Shown here in pieces: positions 7,001 to 12,640 of a stretch of 12,975 nucleotides of DNA. Below the pieces are notes generated by a model. It had not been told where the DNA came from. It saw only the letters and a list, made by a program, of their open reading frames with translations, and ran no database searches. The stretch's first letter is position 1; the number at the start of each line of letters is the position of its first letter. Origin of the DNA: Phoronis ovalis (taxonomy: Eukaryota > Phoronida > Phoronidae); NCBI GenBank assembly GCA_028565635.1, contig JAOXYB010041338.1, positions 1 through 12,975 of the forward strand. Reading direction: 5' to 3'. Position numbers and translations under genes: made by a program.

Positions 7001-9698
7001 CGATCCCCAAAATCAGTTAAAACTTCCGTTATCTGCTTAAGCACTTAGACAACTCGCTTGAGACAATTCACAAACTTTAATTCACAAGTTTCAAAACCTT
7101 TCCATTTTGGAATTACTCAATATTACCCCAAATATGACAAACTAAAGTTATAAACATCCTAGAAACCAGAATTGCATATTAAACCAGGTAGTATTTATTG
7201 ACTACTACTATTTACGACATGAATATTTGTACGAATATTTTAAATAATTTGAAAAATACCTACTACTTCTATGGCCATGACAAAATCTACCAGTTACGCT
7301 AGGAAAACTTACATGAGGTGTGTCTCAATTGACCAGGTGTCCGTCTTAATTTCTGTGATGGACGAGGAGAACCTACAGCTTCATCCAGTAGTTGAATAGC
7401 TAGTGAAGGTTAAAGGATACAAATCTGTTTTGGGAATGATGGGATATGTCAGACTGTAAATTTCAAAATTTACATTACATATTCAACTGTAACTAGAGTT
7501 AATAAAAGCAAAAGTACTTGTGATTAATTAACAAAGGTGTAATACTATGCTGTGAAAAAAAGGAGTGTGGCTAATAGTTTGAGTGACATACATCAACCTT
7601 AATTCGGCATTTTGTAGGAACGGAAACCACTTGTTTTGTAAACTTGTATTTTAAAACTCAGAAACTTTAAAGAGCAGCCAATCATAATTAGTGTTGAAGT
7701 CATGTGACAATTGAGAGTGTATGCGTCACATGTCTATTAGATGAAAACACAACAATGACCCTCTCTTAGCCTGTCCACAGGCTAAGGAAGGACTAATTAT
7801 ATAACGATTTAATATATTCATTTTTGATAATTTTTCTCATATTTCGTCATTTATAACAGTACTATCAATAAATTGATCACTATTAGTGCTGAAAATAAAA
7901 ATATATAAAATTGGGGTTTTGGGGCCCTTCCTTTGAATAATGGTATCAAACTATCAACTTTTAAATATGACTAAATATAAAATACACAGTTGAAAAAGTA
8001 TGATTTATCATCACTTTAGGCAATTTGAGTAAAAAAAATAATCACTTTAGGCAATTTGAGTAAAAAAAAATGTTCAATGATACAAACTTCATTATTCAGT
8101 CCAGTCTAACCCTCTCTCTGTAATTTCTATCTTTGTATACCACGCTTCAACTGTACATTAGAACATAATCCAATTCAATACTTTTGAAATAAGAAAAGAG
8201 CAAGCTAATGCTGCATAGAAAGGATACATTTCTGAAGACTTGTATTAAGCAGTCCACTTCGTCTTCTCATGGCACGACTAGTAAAGTCATCCCTTAAGGC
8301 AGGTGACTCTCCCATAAGAACTTCTTCAGAGCGGCTACTCGCCACTGTCCTGAAAGGGACAATTATAATTAAAGAAGTTAAAAGAAATAAGTTTTCACTT
8401 GGTCAAATTTGTATGGATAATGATAACCTCAGGTTTACATTTGGATGCAAAATTGCAATAGTTCACAATATAAAATGACCATTATTTATAACATAATCAT
8501 TTTTGGAAGTAAAAGTACAAATTATAGATTTTGAGCAGTCAAGTAATATACTAGTCCTGACTAAACTTTCTTATCTATATCTTTGATTGCATTTTTCCCT
8601 CGGCTTCAGCATTTGTGGATAATAGAATATAGGACAAGTAAATGTACTAATCCTGGCTACATGATTCTAAGTACTATAGCATGCCTGCCACGAGAAGGGT
8701 CATGAAGCCAGGACTAGTGATATACTAGTCCTGATTTTGTGAGTTCGCGCTACGCCTCATACAACTTTTAACGGGTGAGGCTTGCTGAAACTGTGTGCCT
8801 ATCAAACTATTCAGAACTCACTGCACCGGCATACAGACAAAAAAATGTGCAAACACTACCCTAAAGTCATGGTGGAAAATGAACTAATGCAGGAAATATA
8901 CTGTAACTATTTTTTGTCAATATGGGAGTCCAAATGATGATTGTAGAAGTCAATGTTGAAATTCAATAAGTACAAAGTATCAGGAGTATAATATTTTAGC
9001 TTGCATGGTAAGGCTAATGCTTTTTGGAAGGTTTGTCACTTTCACTGTGATTTGCCTTACATGGATTTGTGACATTCAGCAAGCCTCACAAAGTATCCCA
9101 AGCGCCATCTCAAGAAATCGGGAGTACTGCGGTTTTGAGAGAATCAACTAGCTGGGACCACTATGGAAATAAGTTTAACTTTCTAATTCTAGTATGTACA
9201 ATCCTTTTTATTATGCTTTTAATGTGGCATCAGCTGTTATTTAAATTAATTTGTACTCTATGTACTTTTTTGTAATATCATTATTATGCATTGTAAATAA
9301 ATATTTAAAATAAAATAATAGTAATATAATAATAATACTAGTATTAAATAGTAATACACCCCGAGATTATTGTCACTCAGAGTCAGACTCGAGTCGATAA
9401 AACTAAAAGCAGCGAAGGAAAACAAAGAAAGGCACACAAACAATACAAGCAAGATTTTTCTTCCACTTCAATTATCGCTTTAGGTAAATTACCAATCATT
9501 TAATAAAACCATAGTCACATCATCGACTTTCAATTCATTCCAGAATCCCGTCCAGAATATATTTGTTTCTGTTTCGGTTGCTTCTGGGCACTATTATCTT
9601 TGATAAATGAAGTATACTTGTCATGACTACTGAAAAATTATATGTCACGTGTACTTTCTATTTGAATCTAACAAATACCTCCGTCTTGTAGGATCCAT
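899..9698 (-). CDS. NUP107: Nup107 nucleoporin gene, 16 exons, 3' part missing
   Basis: Scaffold nucleoporin of the Y-complex (Nup107-160) of the nuclear pore; in animals the complex also acts at mitotic kinetochores (family knowledge). The joined exons give 589 in-frame residues from ATG at 9698. Residues 1 to about 170 look disordered and rich in Ser/Thr-Pro. From about 171 the protein is helical and aligns by eye with vertebrate Nup107: RATPGQNKF (212-220), [10 protein letters not shown] (about 235-244), LFQRE (279-283), DPDAPIRQ (348-355), [14 protein letters not shown] (392-405), [33 protein letters not shown] (536-547) and [12 protein letters not shown] (569-580). All 15 junctions are phase-compatible. 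Human Nup107 is about 925 residues, so roughly 330 C-terminal residues lie beyond the left edge. No exon was recognised in 1-898. It lies head-to-head with PRC1. Confidence in the family is very high; the first exon and the exon 2 donor are less certain. Confidence 0.95.
1282..1351 (-). CDS. NUP107: Nup107 exon 15 (70 bp)
   Basis: The acceptor is TTTGTAG and the donor G|GTGCGT. It encodes [16 protein letters not shown] and IILGDTE, matching the YHIVQKFLILGDIDG segment of human Nup107. Confidence 0.95.
1594..1642 (-). CDS. NUP107: Nup107 exon 14 (49 bp)
   Basis: A small exon with acceptor CCTTTCAG and donor GTAAGT. It encodes [16 protein letters not shown]. It matches TLEKVFEELQATDKK in human Nup107, and the phases fit both neighbours. 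Confidence 0.92.
1643..1993 (-). other. Nup107 intron 13; nothing recognised
   Basis: A 351-bp AT-rich intron with GTGAGT donor and CCTTTCAG acceptor. Apart from a short shared word with the exon 10 donor region (see rejected items) I see nothing in it. Confidence 0.85.
1994..2199 (-). CDS. NUP107: Nup107 exon 13
   Basis: The acceptor is TTTTGTTAG and the donor CT|GTGAGT. It encodes 68 codons plus a split Leu codon: [50 protein letters not shown]. It matches human [20 protein letters not shown] and WAYFRVMVD---EQEI. Confidence 0.97.
2220..2250. repeat. TAA/TA microsatellite
   Basis: A short run of ATA and TA units just upstream (on the minus strand) of the Nup107 exon 13 acceptor tract. It may be the simple-repeat tail of the neighbouring LINE fragment. 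Confidence 0.6.
2314..2720 (-). mobile_element. 5'-truncated LINE (CR1/L2/jockey-like) 3' end in Nup107 intron 12
   Basis: The minus strand carries the C-terminal tail of a non-LTR retrotransposon ORF2: [20 protein letters not shown], then a KILVFVFKI helix, AALYLCDLL, and [20 protein letters not shown] followed by [13 protein letters not shown]. This HWLPV...APSLWN-LP pattern is typical of the extreme 3' end of CR1/L2-type reverse transcriptases (family knowledge). The endonuclease and catalytic reverse-transcriptase parts are absent, so it is a dead 5'-truncated copy. No stop interrupts the fragment over about 130 codons, which suggests a fairly young insertion. Downstream (2210-2380 on the plus strand) the sequence is T-rich on the coding strand with TAA/TA microsatellite. 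I could not place a target-site duplication. It has the same orientation as Nup107. Confidence 0.88.
2721..3085 (-). other. Rest of Nup107 intron 12; nothing recognised
   Basis: Unique-looking intron sequence between exon 12 and the LINE fragment. Open stretches on both strands here show no recognisable protein. Confidence 0.6.
3086..3253 (-). CDS. NUP107: Nup107 exon 12
   Basis: The acceptor is ATGTTAG and the donor GAG|GTAATG. It has 56 codons. It encodes [30 protein letters not shown], then [19 protein letters not shown]. This is the most conserved stretch of the Nup84/Nup107 family seen in the window. Confidence 0.97.
3543..3656 (-). CDS. NUP107: Nup107 exon 11
   Basis: The acceptor is CTTACAG and the donor GAG|GTAAAG. 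It has 38 codons, phase 0 at both ends. It encodes [19 protein letters not shown] and [18 protein letters not shown], nearly identical to the corresponding block of vertebrate Nup107 ([20 protein letters not shown]). Confidence 0.97.
3657..4187 (-). other. Nup107 intron 10, GC-AG type
   Basis: It starts GCAAGT on the minus strand at 4187 and ends CTTACAG at 3657. The 531-bp interior is AT-rich with no repeat or gene seen. Phase 0 at both ends supports the GC donor. Confidence 0.88.
4188..4266 (-). CDS. NUP107: Nup107 exon 10 (GC donor)
   Basis: The acceptor is TTTCTAG. It encodes [19 protein letters not shown] and RPIVDEM, matching ENTLH-L--------RPLVTEL in human. The exon ends ATG|GCAAGT, a GC donor with otherwise perfect consensus. 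The only nearby GT (GCAA|GTTTAA) would shift the frame against exon 11. Confidence 0.92.
4560..4651 (-). CDS. NUP107: Nup107 exon 9
   Basis: The acceptor is GTTTTTAG and the donor G|GTATGT. It encodes [20 protein letters not shown] and [10 protein letters not shown], and the Trp codon is completed in exon 10. It matches the VVDWLES--KDE------EFYA segment of vertebrate Nup107. Confidence 0.95.
4897..4968 (-). CDS. NUP107: Nup107 exon 8
   Basis: The acceptor is TTTTTTAG and the donor GTCAGT. It has 24 codons, phase 0 at both ends. It encodes [20 protein letters not shown], matching the SEKTVVEALFQRD segment of human Nup107. Confidence 0.93.
5218..5359 (-). CDS. NUP107: Nup107 exon 7
   Basis: The acceptor is TTCGTAG, with a weak pyrimidine tract, and sits inside a tandem repeat. 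The donor is G|GTATGA. It encodes [20 protein letters not shown] and [10 protein letters not shown], then a very acidic run, KEKDDEEDM. It is clearly homologous to the WRL-ASLY-DR helix of vertebrate Nup107. Confidence 0.95.
5356..5532. repeat. Degenerate 44-46 bp tandem repeat across the intron 6 acceptor
   Basis: Units start at 5356, 5400, 5446 and, more weakly, 5490. The first three begin GAATCTAC and share AATTAAAA-like, GATTT/GATTC and CTTGAA/AAA segments. Unit lengths are 44, 46 and 44. Unit 1 overlaps the first four bases of exon 7 and its acceptor. Confidence 0.72.
5533..5757 (-). other. Rest of Nup107 intron 6; nothing recognised
   Basis: AT-rich sequence from the GTATGC donor of exon 6 to the tandem repeat. 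There is an A-run near 5660. No gene or element recognised. Confidence 0.7.
5758..5914 (-). CDS. NUP107: Nup107 exon 6 (start of helical domain)
   Basis: The acceptor is TTGTTTAG and the donor GTATGC. It encodes [21 protein letters not shown] and [14 protein letters not shown]. The last part corresponds to the conserved RATPG segment of animal Nup107. This is where the alpha-helical scaffold begins. Confidence 0.95.
5915..6375 (-). other. Nup107 intron 5; nothing recognised
   Basis: A 461-bp AT-rich intron with GTGAGT donor and TTGTTTAG acceptor. An open plus-strand stretch over 6258-6602 is the antisense of exon 5 plus intron and shows no known protein. Confidence 0.85.
6376..6532 (-). CDS. 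NUP107: Nup107 exon 5
   Basis: The acceptor is TTGTAG and the donor GTGAGT. It encodes 52 codons from [10 protein letters not shown] through [13 protein letters not shown] to [20 protein letters not shown]. The stretch TED-T-----L--DPG matches the region of human Nup107 just before the helical domain. Confidence 0.9.
6833..6945 (-). CDS. NUP107: Nup107 exon 4
   Basis: A long T-run precedes the CCAG acceptor; the donor is G|GTAAAA. It encodes a low-complexity Ser/Thr/Gly/Pro segment with TPKQ, ATPGR and GTPGS. It is predicted to be disordered and carries several minimal CDK-type S/T-P sites. Confidence 0.85.
6946..7312 (-). other. Nup107 intron 3; nothing recognised
   Basis: A 367-bp AT-rich intron with GTAAGT donor and T-rich CCAG acceptor. 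No repeat or gene seen. Confidence 0.85.
7313..7399 (-). CDS. NUP107: Nup107 exon 3
   Basis: The acceptor is CTTCACTAG and the donor GTAAGT. It encodes [15 protein letters not shown] and [11 protein letters not shown], basic and Pro/Ser-rich, with SP and TP dipeptides that could be proline-directed kinase sites. Phases are 1 in and 1 out, consistent with both neighbours. Confidence 0.85.
7701..7732. repeat. 8-bp inverted repeat, 16-base spacer
   Basis: CATGTGAC at 7701-7708 and GTCACATG at 7725-7732. Each arm contains an E-box-like CATGTG/CACATG. It could be chance. Confidence 0.6.
7765..7786. repeat. Perfect 10-bp inverted repeat, 2-base loop
   Basis: CTTAGCCTGT, then CC, then ACAGGCTAAG. 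Arms are fully complementary. It lies in Nup107 intron 2 and no function is evident. Confidence 0.85.
8010..8071. repeat. Two-copy 31-bp tandem duplication
   Basis: ATCACTTTAGGCAATTTGAG followed by TAAAAAAAATA occurs at 8010-8040 and again at 8041-8071. The copies are identical up to the end of the A-run. This suggests a recent slippage or duplication event in Nup107 intron 2. Confidence 0.95.
8228..8349 (-). CDS. NUP107: Nup107 exon 2 (disordered N-terminus)
   Basis: The acceptor is CCTTTCAG. The reading frame is open over 40 codons and runs from [10 protein letters not shown] to [10 protein letters not shown], rich in Ser and Arg (including RRR). The chosen donor is GTATCCTTT at 8227, which resembles a U12-type donor. 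A competing GTCTTC at 8239 has the same phase but is a poorer match. Both keep frame with exon 3. Confidence 0.75.
8537..8736. repeat. Dispersed ACTAGTCCTG repeat cluster with hairpin
   Basis: The 15-mer ATATACTAGTCCTGA occurs at 8546-8560 and 8720-8734. A diverged form with ACTAATCCTGG sits near 8646, within a roughly 27-bp repeat (8537-8563 against 8632-8658). An inverted copy at 8709-8718 forms a perfect 10-bp hairpin with 8724-8733 (loop GATAT). This looks like part of a repeat family rather than unique intron. Confidence 0.7.
9295..9357. repeat. AAT-rich low-complexity tract
   Basis: A run of ATA, AAT and TAGT units with almost no G or C, in Nup107 intron 1. Confidence 0.75.
9679..9698 (-). 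CDS. NUP107: Nup107 exon 1 (start codon, MDPTRR)
   Basis: Twenty coding bases, ATG GAT CCT ACA AGA CGG AG, followed by donor GTATTT. The phase (2) matches the one base that exon 2 needs, giving an Arg across the junction. There is an A at -3 and a G at +4 around the ATG. Vertebrate Nup107 also begins with a short MD-R start. The exon is small, so this call rests on phase, donor and context; a transcript would settle it. Confidence 0.7.
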
Positions 9699-10560
9699 TT
9701 CAGTTAAAGTATTGTAAATTCAAACAAATATCATTTTTTCAGAAAAATCCCGCTCGCATGGGCTCTACCATTTTGGTTTTTGAAACAATTAGTACCACGG
9801 CTGCGAAACGTTTTACAGCTGTCATCCACAATTTACTTTAAATTTAGAAATATGTAAATTAAAATATAATTAAACTAAATTAATTATAATAAATAGACTT
9901 TTTTTGTAAAAAGTAGTATTAATTTCAATTTTATAATAACATGTTCATTTGTATTACAACTGTTAATTTTTAGATGCTTGACATAAAAACGGAAGTGAGC
10001 TGTGCATGACGGGAGAGCTCCTTCATGTCCAATCAAATTTCTGGAATTTGTCACAGTTTTTAAAAGGTCTCAAATTAGAAAAGAAGTAATATTTTATCGG
10101 AAATAAGGATTTGACCATTTTAATTTGAATGAGCTCTCGAAGAAATTATGGCACATAAAAGGTAAGAGCATGTGTACATCCAACACAAAGTCCTACATTT
10201 GTATTCGTATTTTTAACTTTCTGGTGAAGATCTGATCGTTGTCATTATGTAATATTAAATTGCATATTGCATTAGTATTGTAAGAATGGATTTCGAAAAC
10301 GTACTTAAATAATGTTTATATACATAATTTACATTTGATTGATTATAACGTCCCAATAATCATAATAAATATATATTTAATCTGCTTGCAGTCACACTCA
10401 AATCTCAATCTCATTCTGTATGTTATTTTATCTAAATACTAGTAGATGTATTAGTTATTACACTACTATTTACAGCTCGGTATATTTTGTTAACCAGTAA
10501 ATAATGTCAGACTATCAGACTCGGAGTCAGAACTCTGTTGTCGAGGAGCTCTGAACAGAA
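9699..10560. promoter_or_regulatory. Divergent intergenic region between Nup107 and PRC1
   Basis: About 0.86 kb between the two start codons must hold both promoters and 5' UTRs unless distal first exons exist. Visible elements are a CCAAT at 10029-10033, an E2F-like TCCCGC at 9748-9753 some 50 bases upstream of the Nup107 ATG, and a TTTGAA (CHR-like) at 10124-10129. These are short words that occur by chance in AT-rich DNA. No TATA box was confidently placed and no transposon was recognised. Confidence 0.5.
10504..10554 (+). other. Possible upstream ORF of PRC1 (16 codons)
   Basis: ATG at 10504 opens MSDYQTRSQNSVVEEL and stops at TGA 10552-10554, six bases before the proposed PRC1 start at 10561. 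It would act as a uORF only if transcription starts upstream of it, which is unknown. Confidence 0.3.
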
Positions 10561-10568
10561 ATGACAAA
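10561..10568 (+). CDS. PRC1: PRC1 candidate exon 1 (ATGACAAA)
   Basis: ATG ACA AA followed by donor GTACTT gives phase 2, which is exactly what exon 2 needs to read Asn then QQEMAQEL. Vertebrate PRC1 likewise has a few residues before the first conserved helix. A has -3 position. A second donor, AAAG|GTAACT at 10579, is stronger but would put this ATG out of frame. If that one is used, translation would start at 10694. Confidence 0.45.
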
Positions 10569-12640
10569 GTACTTAAAGGTAACTTGCACAAACTTTAGTT
10601 TTGGAGAACTACGGAAATTTTATAATGTAGGGAGCAAATAAGTTAACATTTTAAATATCAGCTTCTAACCTTTTCTTTCTTAGTCAACAAGAAATGGCAC
10701 AAGAGTTAATAAGCTGTTTAGCTCCACATTTAGACAGTTTACAGAATGTGTGGGATGAAATTGGTATACATGGGGAACAAAGAGAGCAAAGAACAGAGGT
10801 TTGTACTTCAACAGTACTTAAGTCATAACAGTAAGCATGGAAGCACTATTGATGGGCAATTACTGACATTAAAAAAAACGGTTAAGTTTGACATCCTCAT
10901 CAGATGGGTATCAATACTCGGATTCCGATCTGACAAACACTGTAAAGCAAAAATATCGACTATGGCATGGAGCCAATTATCTTTCCTATCTTGCCTCAAG
11001 AAAGTATTCCTTTTTAGAAGAAAGTACTTATTTTCCAATGTAATGTTCCAAAATTTGTGATGTCTTTTTAAGTTGTTTACCCGGGGGGGGGCAGTTATTC
11101 AATATAAAAGTGGGTATGCATGTTCCAACAAAATTTCGCGTGAAAGGGTATGTTTTTCGAAGCACCGGTGCGTAACGCGCGTTACACGCTTAGGGTCTGT
11201 TTTTTTAGCTAAAATTACGAAAAGGGGAGGTTTTTTGGAGGTGTGACACTTCGTTAGGGGTGTTTTTTCTAAAAAGTCACTTCTTTAGGGGTGTATTTTT
11301 TCAAAAACTCACTTCCTTAGAGGTGTATTTTTGCAGAATTTCACTTTGTTAGGGCCTGTTTTGAAAACCCATGTTGGAACATGGGTACCCACTTTCATAC
11401 TGACTGCCCCCCCGGGTTGTTTACATATTATTGCTTTTTACAGGTTGTCAAGGTCCATTTAAATAACCTACTGGATGAGATGGTCGGAGAAGAAATTAAC
11501 CTCAAAGAAAAACTAAAACAGAATGTGAAAAGTTTTGGAGAGGATATACAGAAAATACGCAATGAGCTTGCACTGGATGATTACCATGTAAGAGTTCTTT
11601 GTTGAAAAAAGATTTAGGCCTGAGGGCTCTTTAGGATATGTTGAAAAAATTTAGCTTCTAAATGTAAATTATCAGGCACTGGTCTAGAGACGAACAAAAG
11701 TTTTGAAGATACCATACAGGTGATCATCGTATGAATGGTGCCTCATGTCTGGCAATATTTTGTATATTTTGAAGTTTCTATTGTCACAGTACTCTATTAA
11801 TTCGCAAGTCTGCTCCAGTTTTATTATTCCATTACAATTGGTTGGTAGCTTTTTCAGTTTCTATAATTTGATACAATTATTTAACATCTATGTAATACCA
11901 GCTCTGGCATGTCTTTTGTTGAATATGTTTGCAAGCTACCAGAGTTTGCTAAAATAAGCTATCTATCAGAAAAATGACTTTTGATATGTGTTCTTTCAGT
12001 TGAAAATTATGTTGCTGAAATGTAGAATCAGTTTTCTCGTGCGGTGAAGCAACAGTGCACACAATGCATGCCACATCAAACTAATAGTAATCAAGACAAA
12101 TGATAGTATTTTCAATTTGCATGATCCTTATTTAGTGTAATGGGTCTCTCTGCATACTAATTTCACTGTTTAGTATCAATAACCCTTCTATTTTACCAAT
12201 CTGGCATAAAAAATCAAAAAATCTTACCATGTTGGCTAATTATCCAGTGATGTTCAAAGAGCCCTAGAAATCAACCATTTTTTGTAGCAAAATATTACAA
12301 GTGTAAAAAGCATAAAACACAATTTTTTTAACAAAAAGCTTTGTGTTTAACTGAATAAAACTAAAACAGAAATTTGCGTATATATTTGCTATATTTCGTT
12401 TTTTAGCCACCAACAGGATTCTCATTTTTATGTCTCGAGAAAGAGCTTCGCACAGAACTCGAAAAGTTAGAAAAAGAGAAGCATAGTCGACTCAAATCTC
12501 TAAAACGTCTCCACGAAAAAGATCAACATTTGTGTGATGTGTTGTGTACTACACCCTACTATATCCCTACAGGCTGTGTGCCTAGCTTAGAGCAGCTTGA
12601 TACACTAGAGAAGCATATAGCCACACTGCAAGCAGAAAAG
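10561..12640 (+). CDS. PRC1: PRC1/Ase1/MAP65 microtubule-bundling protein, 5' part of gene
   Basis: PRC1 cross-links antiparallel microtubules at the spindle midzone and is needed for cytokinesis (family knowledge). The exons give about 161-167 N-terminal residues, all heptad-rich helix as in the PRC1 dimerisation and rod region. By-eye matches to vertebrate PRC1 include LQNVWDEIGI (human LREIWELIGI), EQREQRTEVVK-H---LLD-M, EKELRTELE, KDQHLCDVLC-TPYYI and VPSLEQL. The C-terminal spectrin-like microtubule-binding domain and tail lie beyond the right edge. It is transcribed away from Nup107. Confidence in the family is high; the exact start is uncertain. Confidence 0.95.
10684..10798 (+). CDS. 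PRC1: PRC1 exon 2
   Basis: The acceptor is TTTCTTAG and the donor GAG|GTTTGT. An in-frame ATG at 10694 starts MAQELISCLAPHLDSL, then QNVWDEIGIHGEQREQRTE. It aligns with LAEESIVCLQKALNHLREIW and the following residues of human PRC1. Confidence 0.93.
10799..11071 (+). other. PRC1 intron (exon 2-3), part left of the MITE
   Basis: Unique-looking sequence from the GTTTGT donor to the MITE. Overlapping open stretches here on both strands show no known protein. Confidence 0.7.
11172..11185. repeat. 14-bp perfect palindrome with CGCGCG core
   Basis: GTAACGCGCGTTAC, CpG-dense, inside the MITE just before the minisatellite. The surrounding window has few CpGs. Confidence 0.85.
11185..11370. repeat. 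32-bp minisatellite inside the MITE, about six units
   Basis: Three clear units start at 11247, 11278 and 11310 (CACTTCGTTAGGGGTGT and variants), with a partial one at 11342. Two more diverged units can be read at 11185 and 11217. Unit length is 30-32 bp. Each has a CACTT(C/T)-TTAG core, then T-rich and A-rich parts. Confidence 0.85.
11444..11587 (+). CDS. PRC1: PRC1 exon 3
   Basis: The acceptor is TTTTTACAG and the donor CAT|GTAAGA. It has 48 codons, phase 0. It encodes VVKVHLNNLLDEMVGEEINL and KEKLKQNVKSFGEDIQKIRN, matching VVKKHIKELLDMMIAEEESL of human PRC1. It is coiled-coil in character. Confidence 0.95.
11588..12406 (+). other. PRC1 intron between exons 3 and 4; nothing recognised
   Basis: An 819-bp AT-rich intron with GTAAGA donor and TTTTTTAG acceptor. 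A 70-codon open stretch at 11745-11957 is hydrophobic by base composition and has no recognisable family. Confidence 0.85.
12407..12640 (+). CDS. PRC1: PRC1 exon 4
   Basis: The acceptor is TTTTTTAG and the donor AAG|GTATAA. It has 78 codons, phase 0. It encodes PPTGFSFLCLEKELRTELEK, a Lys/Glu-rich helix, EKDQHLCDVLCTTPYYIP and VPSLEQLDTLEKHIATLQAE. It matches LEKDLRTQVE, QDQELCEILCMPHYDI and VPSLEELNQFRQHVTTLRE in human PRC1. Confidence 0.96.

Larger units (their letters stand above)
7400..8227 (-). other. Nup107 intron 2, candidate U12-type intron
   Basis: The minus-strand donor GTATCCTTTC matches the U12 consensus RTATCCTTT. The 3' end reads TATCCTTTAACCTTCACTAG: a branch-like CCTTTAAC about 10 bases from the AG, with no long pyrimidine tract, as expected for minor-spliceosome introns. 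Phase 1, common for U12 introns. The intron also holds two hairpins and a 31-bp duplication, listed separately. Confidence 0.6.
8350..9678 (-). other. Nup107 intron 1 (1.3 kb), repeat-bearing
   Basis: First intron, donor GTATTT and acceptor CCTTTCAG. It holds the repeat cluster at 8537-8736, an imperfect hairpin near 9004-9063 and an AAT-rich low-complexity tract at 9295-9357. Two open stretches here (9069-9275 plus, 9258-9452 minus) show no recognisable protein. Confidence 0.65.
11081..11415. mobile_element. Complete MITE with inverted ends and target-site duplication
   Basis: The left end, CCGGGGGGGGGCAGT then AAAGTGGGTATGCATGTTCC, is mirrored at the right end (GGAACATGGGTACCCACTTT then ACTGCCCCCCCGG), giving imperfect terminal inverted repeats of about 45 bp. 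GTTGTTTAC flanks both sides (11072-11080 and 11416-11424). Because CCCGGG is symmetrical, the duplication can be read as 7 to 9 bp. That fits hAT (8), Mutator (9) or Merlin-like (8-9) elements. There is no coding capacity. It sits in the PRC1 intron between exons 2 and 3. Confidence 0.9.

Noticed and set aside
9004-9063. Imperfect hairpin with GTAAGGC and GCCTTAC arms, considered as a small MITE
   Set aside because: Arms are short with a bulge, and no flanking target-site duplication was found.
9069-9275. Plus-strand 68-codon open stretch with a hydrophobic C-terminus
   Set aside because: No recognisable family, inside Nup107 intron 1; the hydrophobicity follows from T-rich sequence.
9386-9395. 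Palindrome GACTCGAGTC, similar to GACTCGGAGTC at 10518-10528
   Set aside because: Arms of only five bases and no recognised factor; similarity between the two is likely coincidence.
10124-10129. TTTGAA as a cell-cycle CHR element of PRC1
   Set aside because: Six-base words like this are common in AT-rich DNA; its distance from the start codon (over 400 bases) and lack of comparative data leave it unsupported.
11745-11957. Plus-strand 70-codon hydrophobic open stretch in a PRC1 intron
   Set aside because: T-rich intron translation with no family resemblance and no splice linkage to PRC1 frames.
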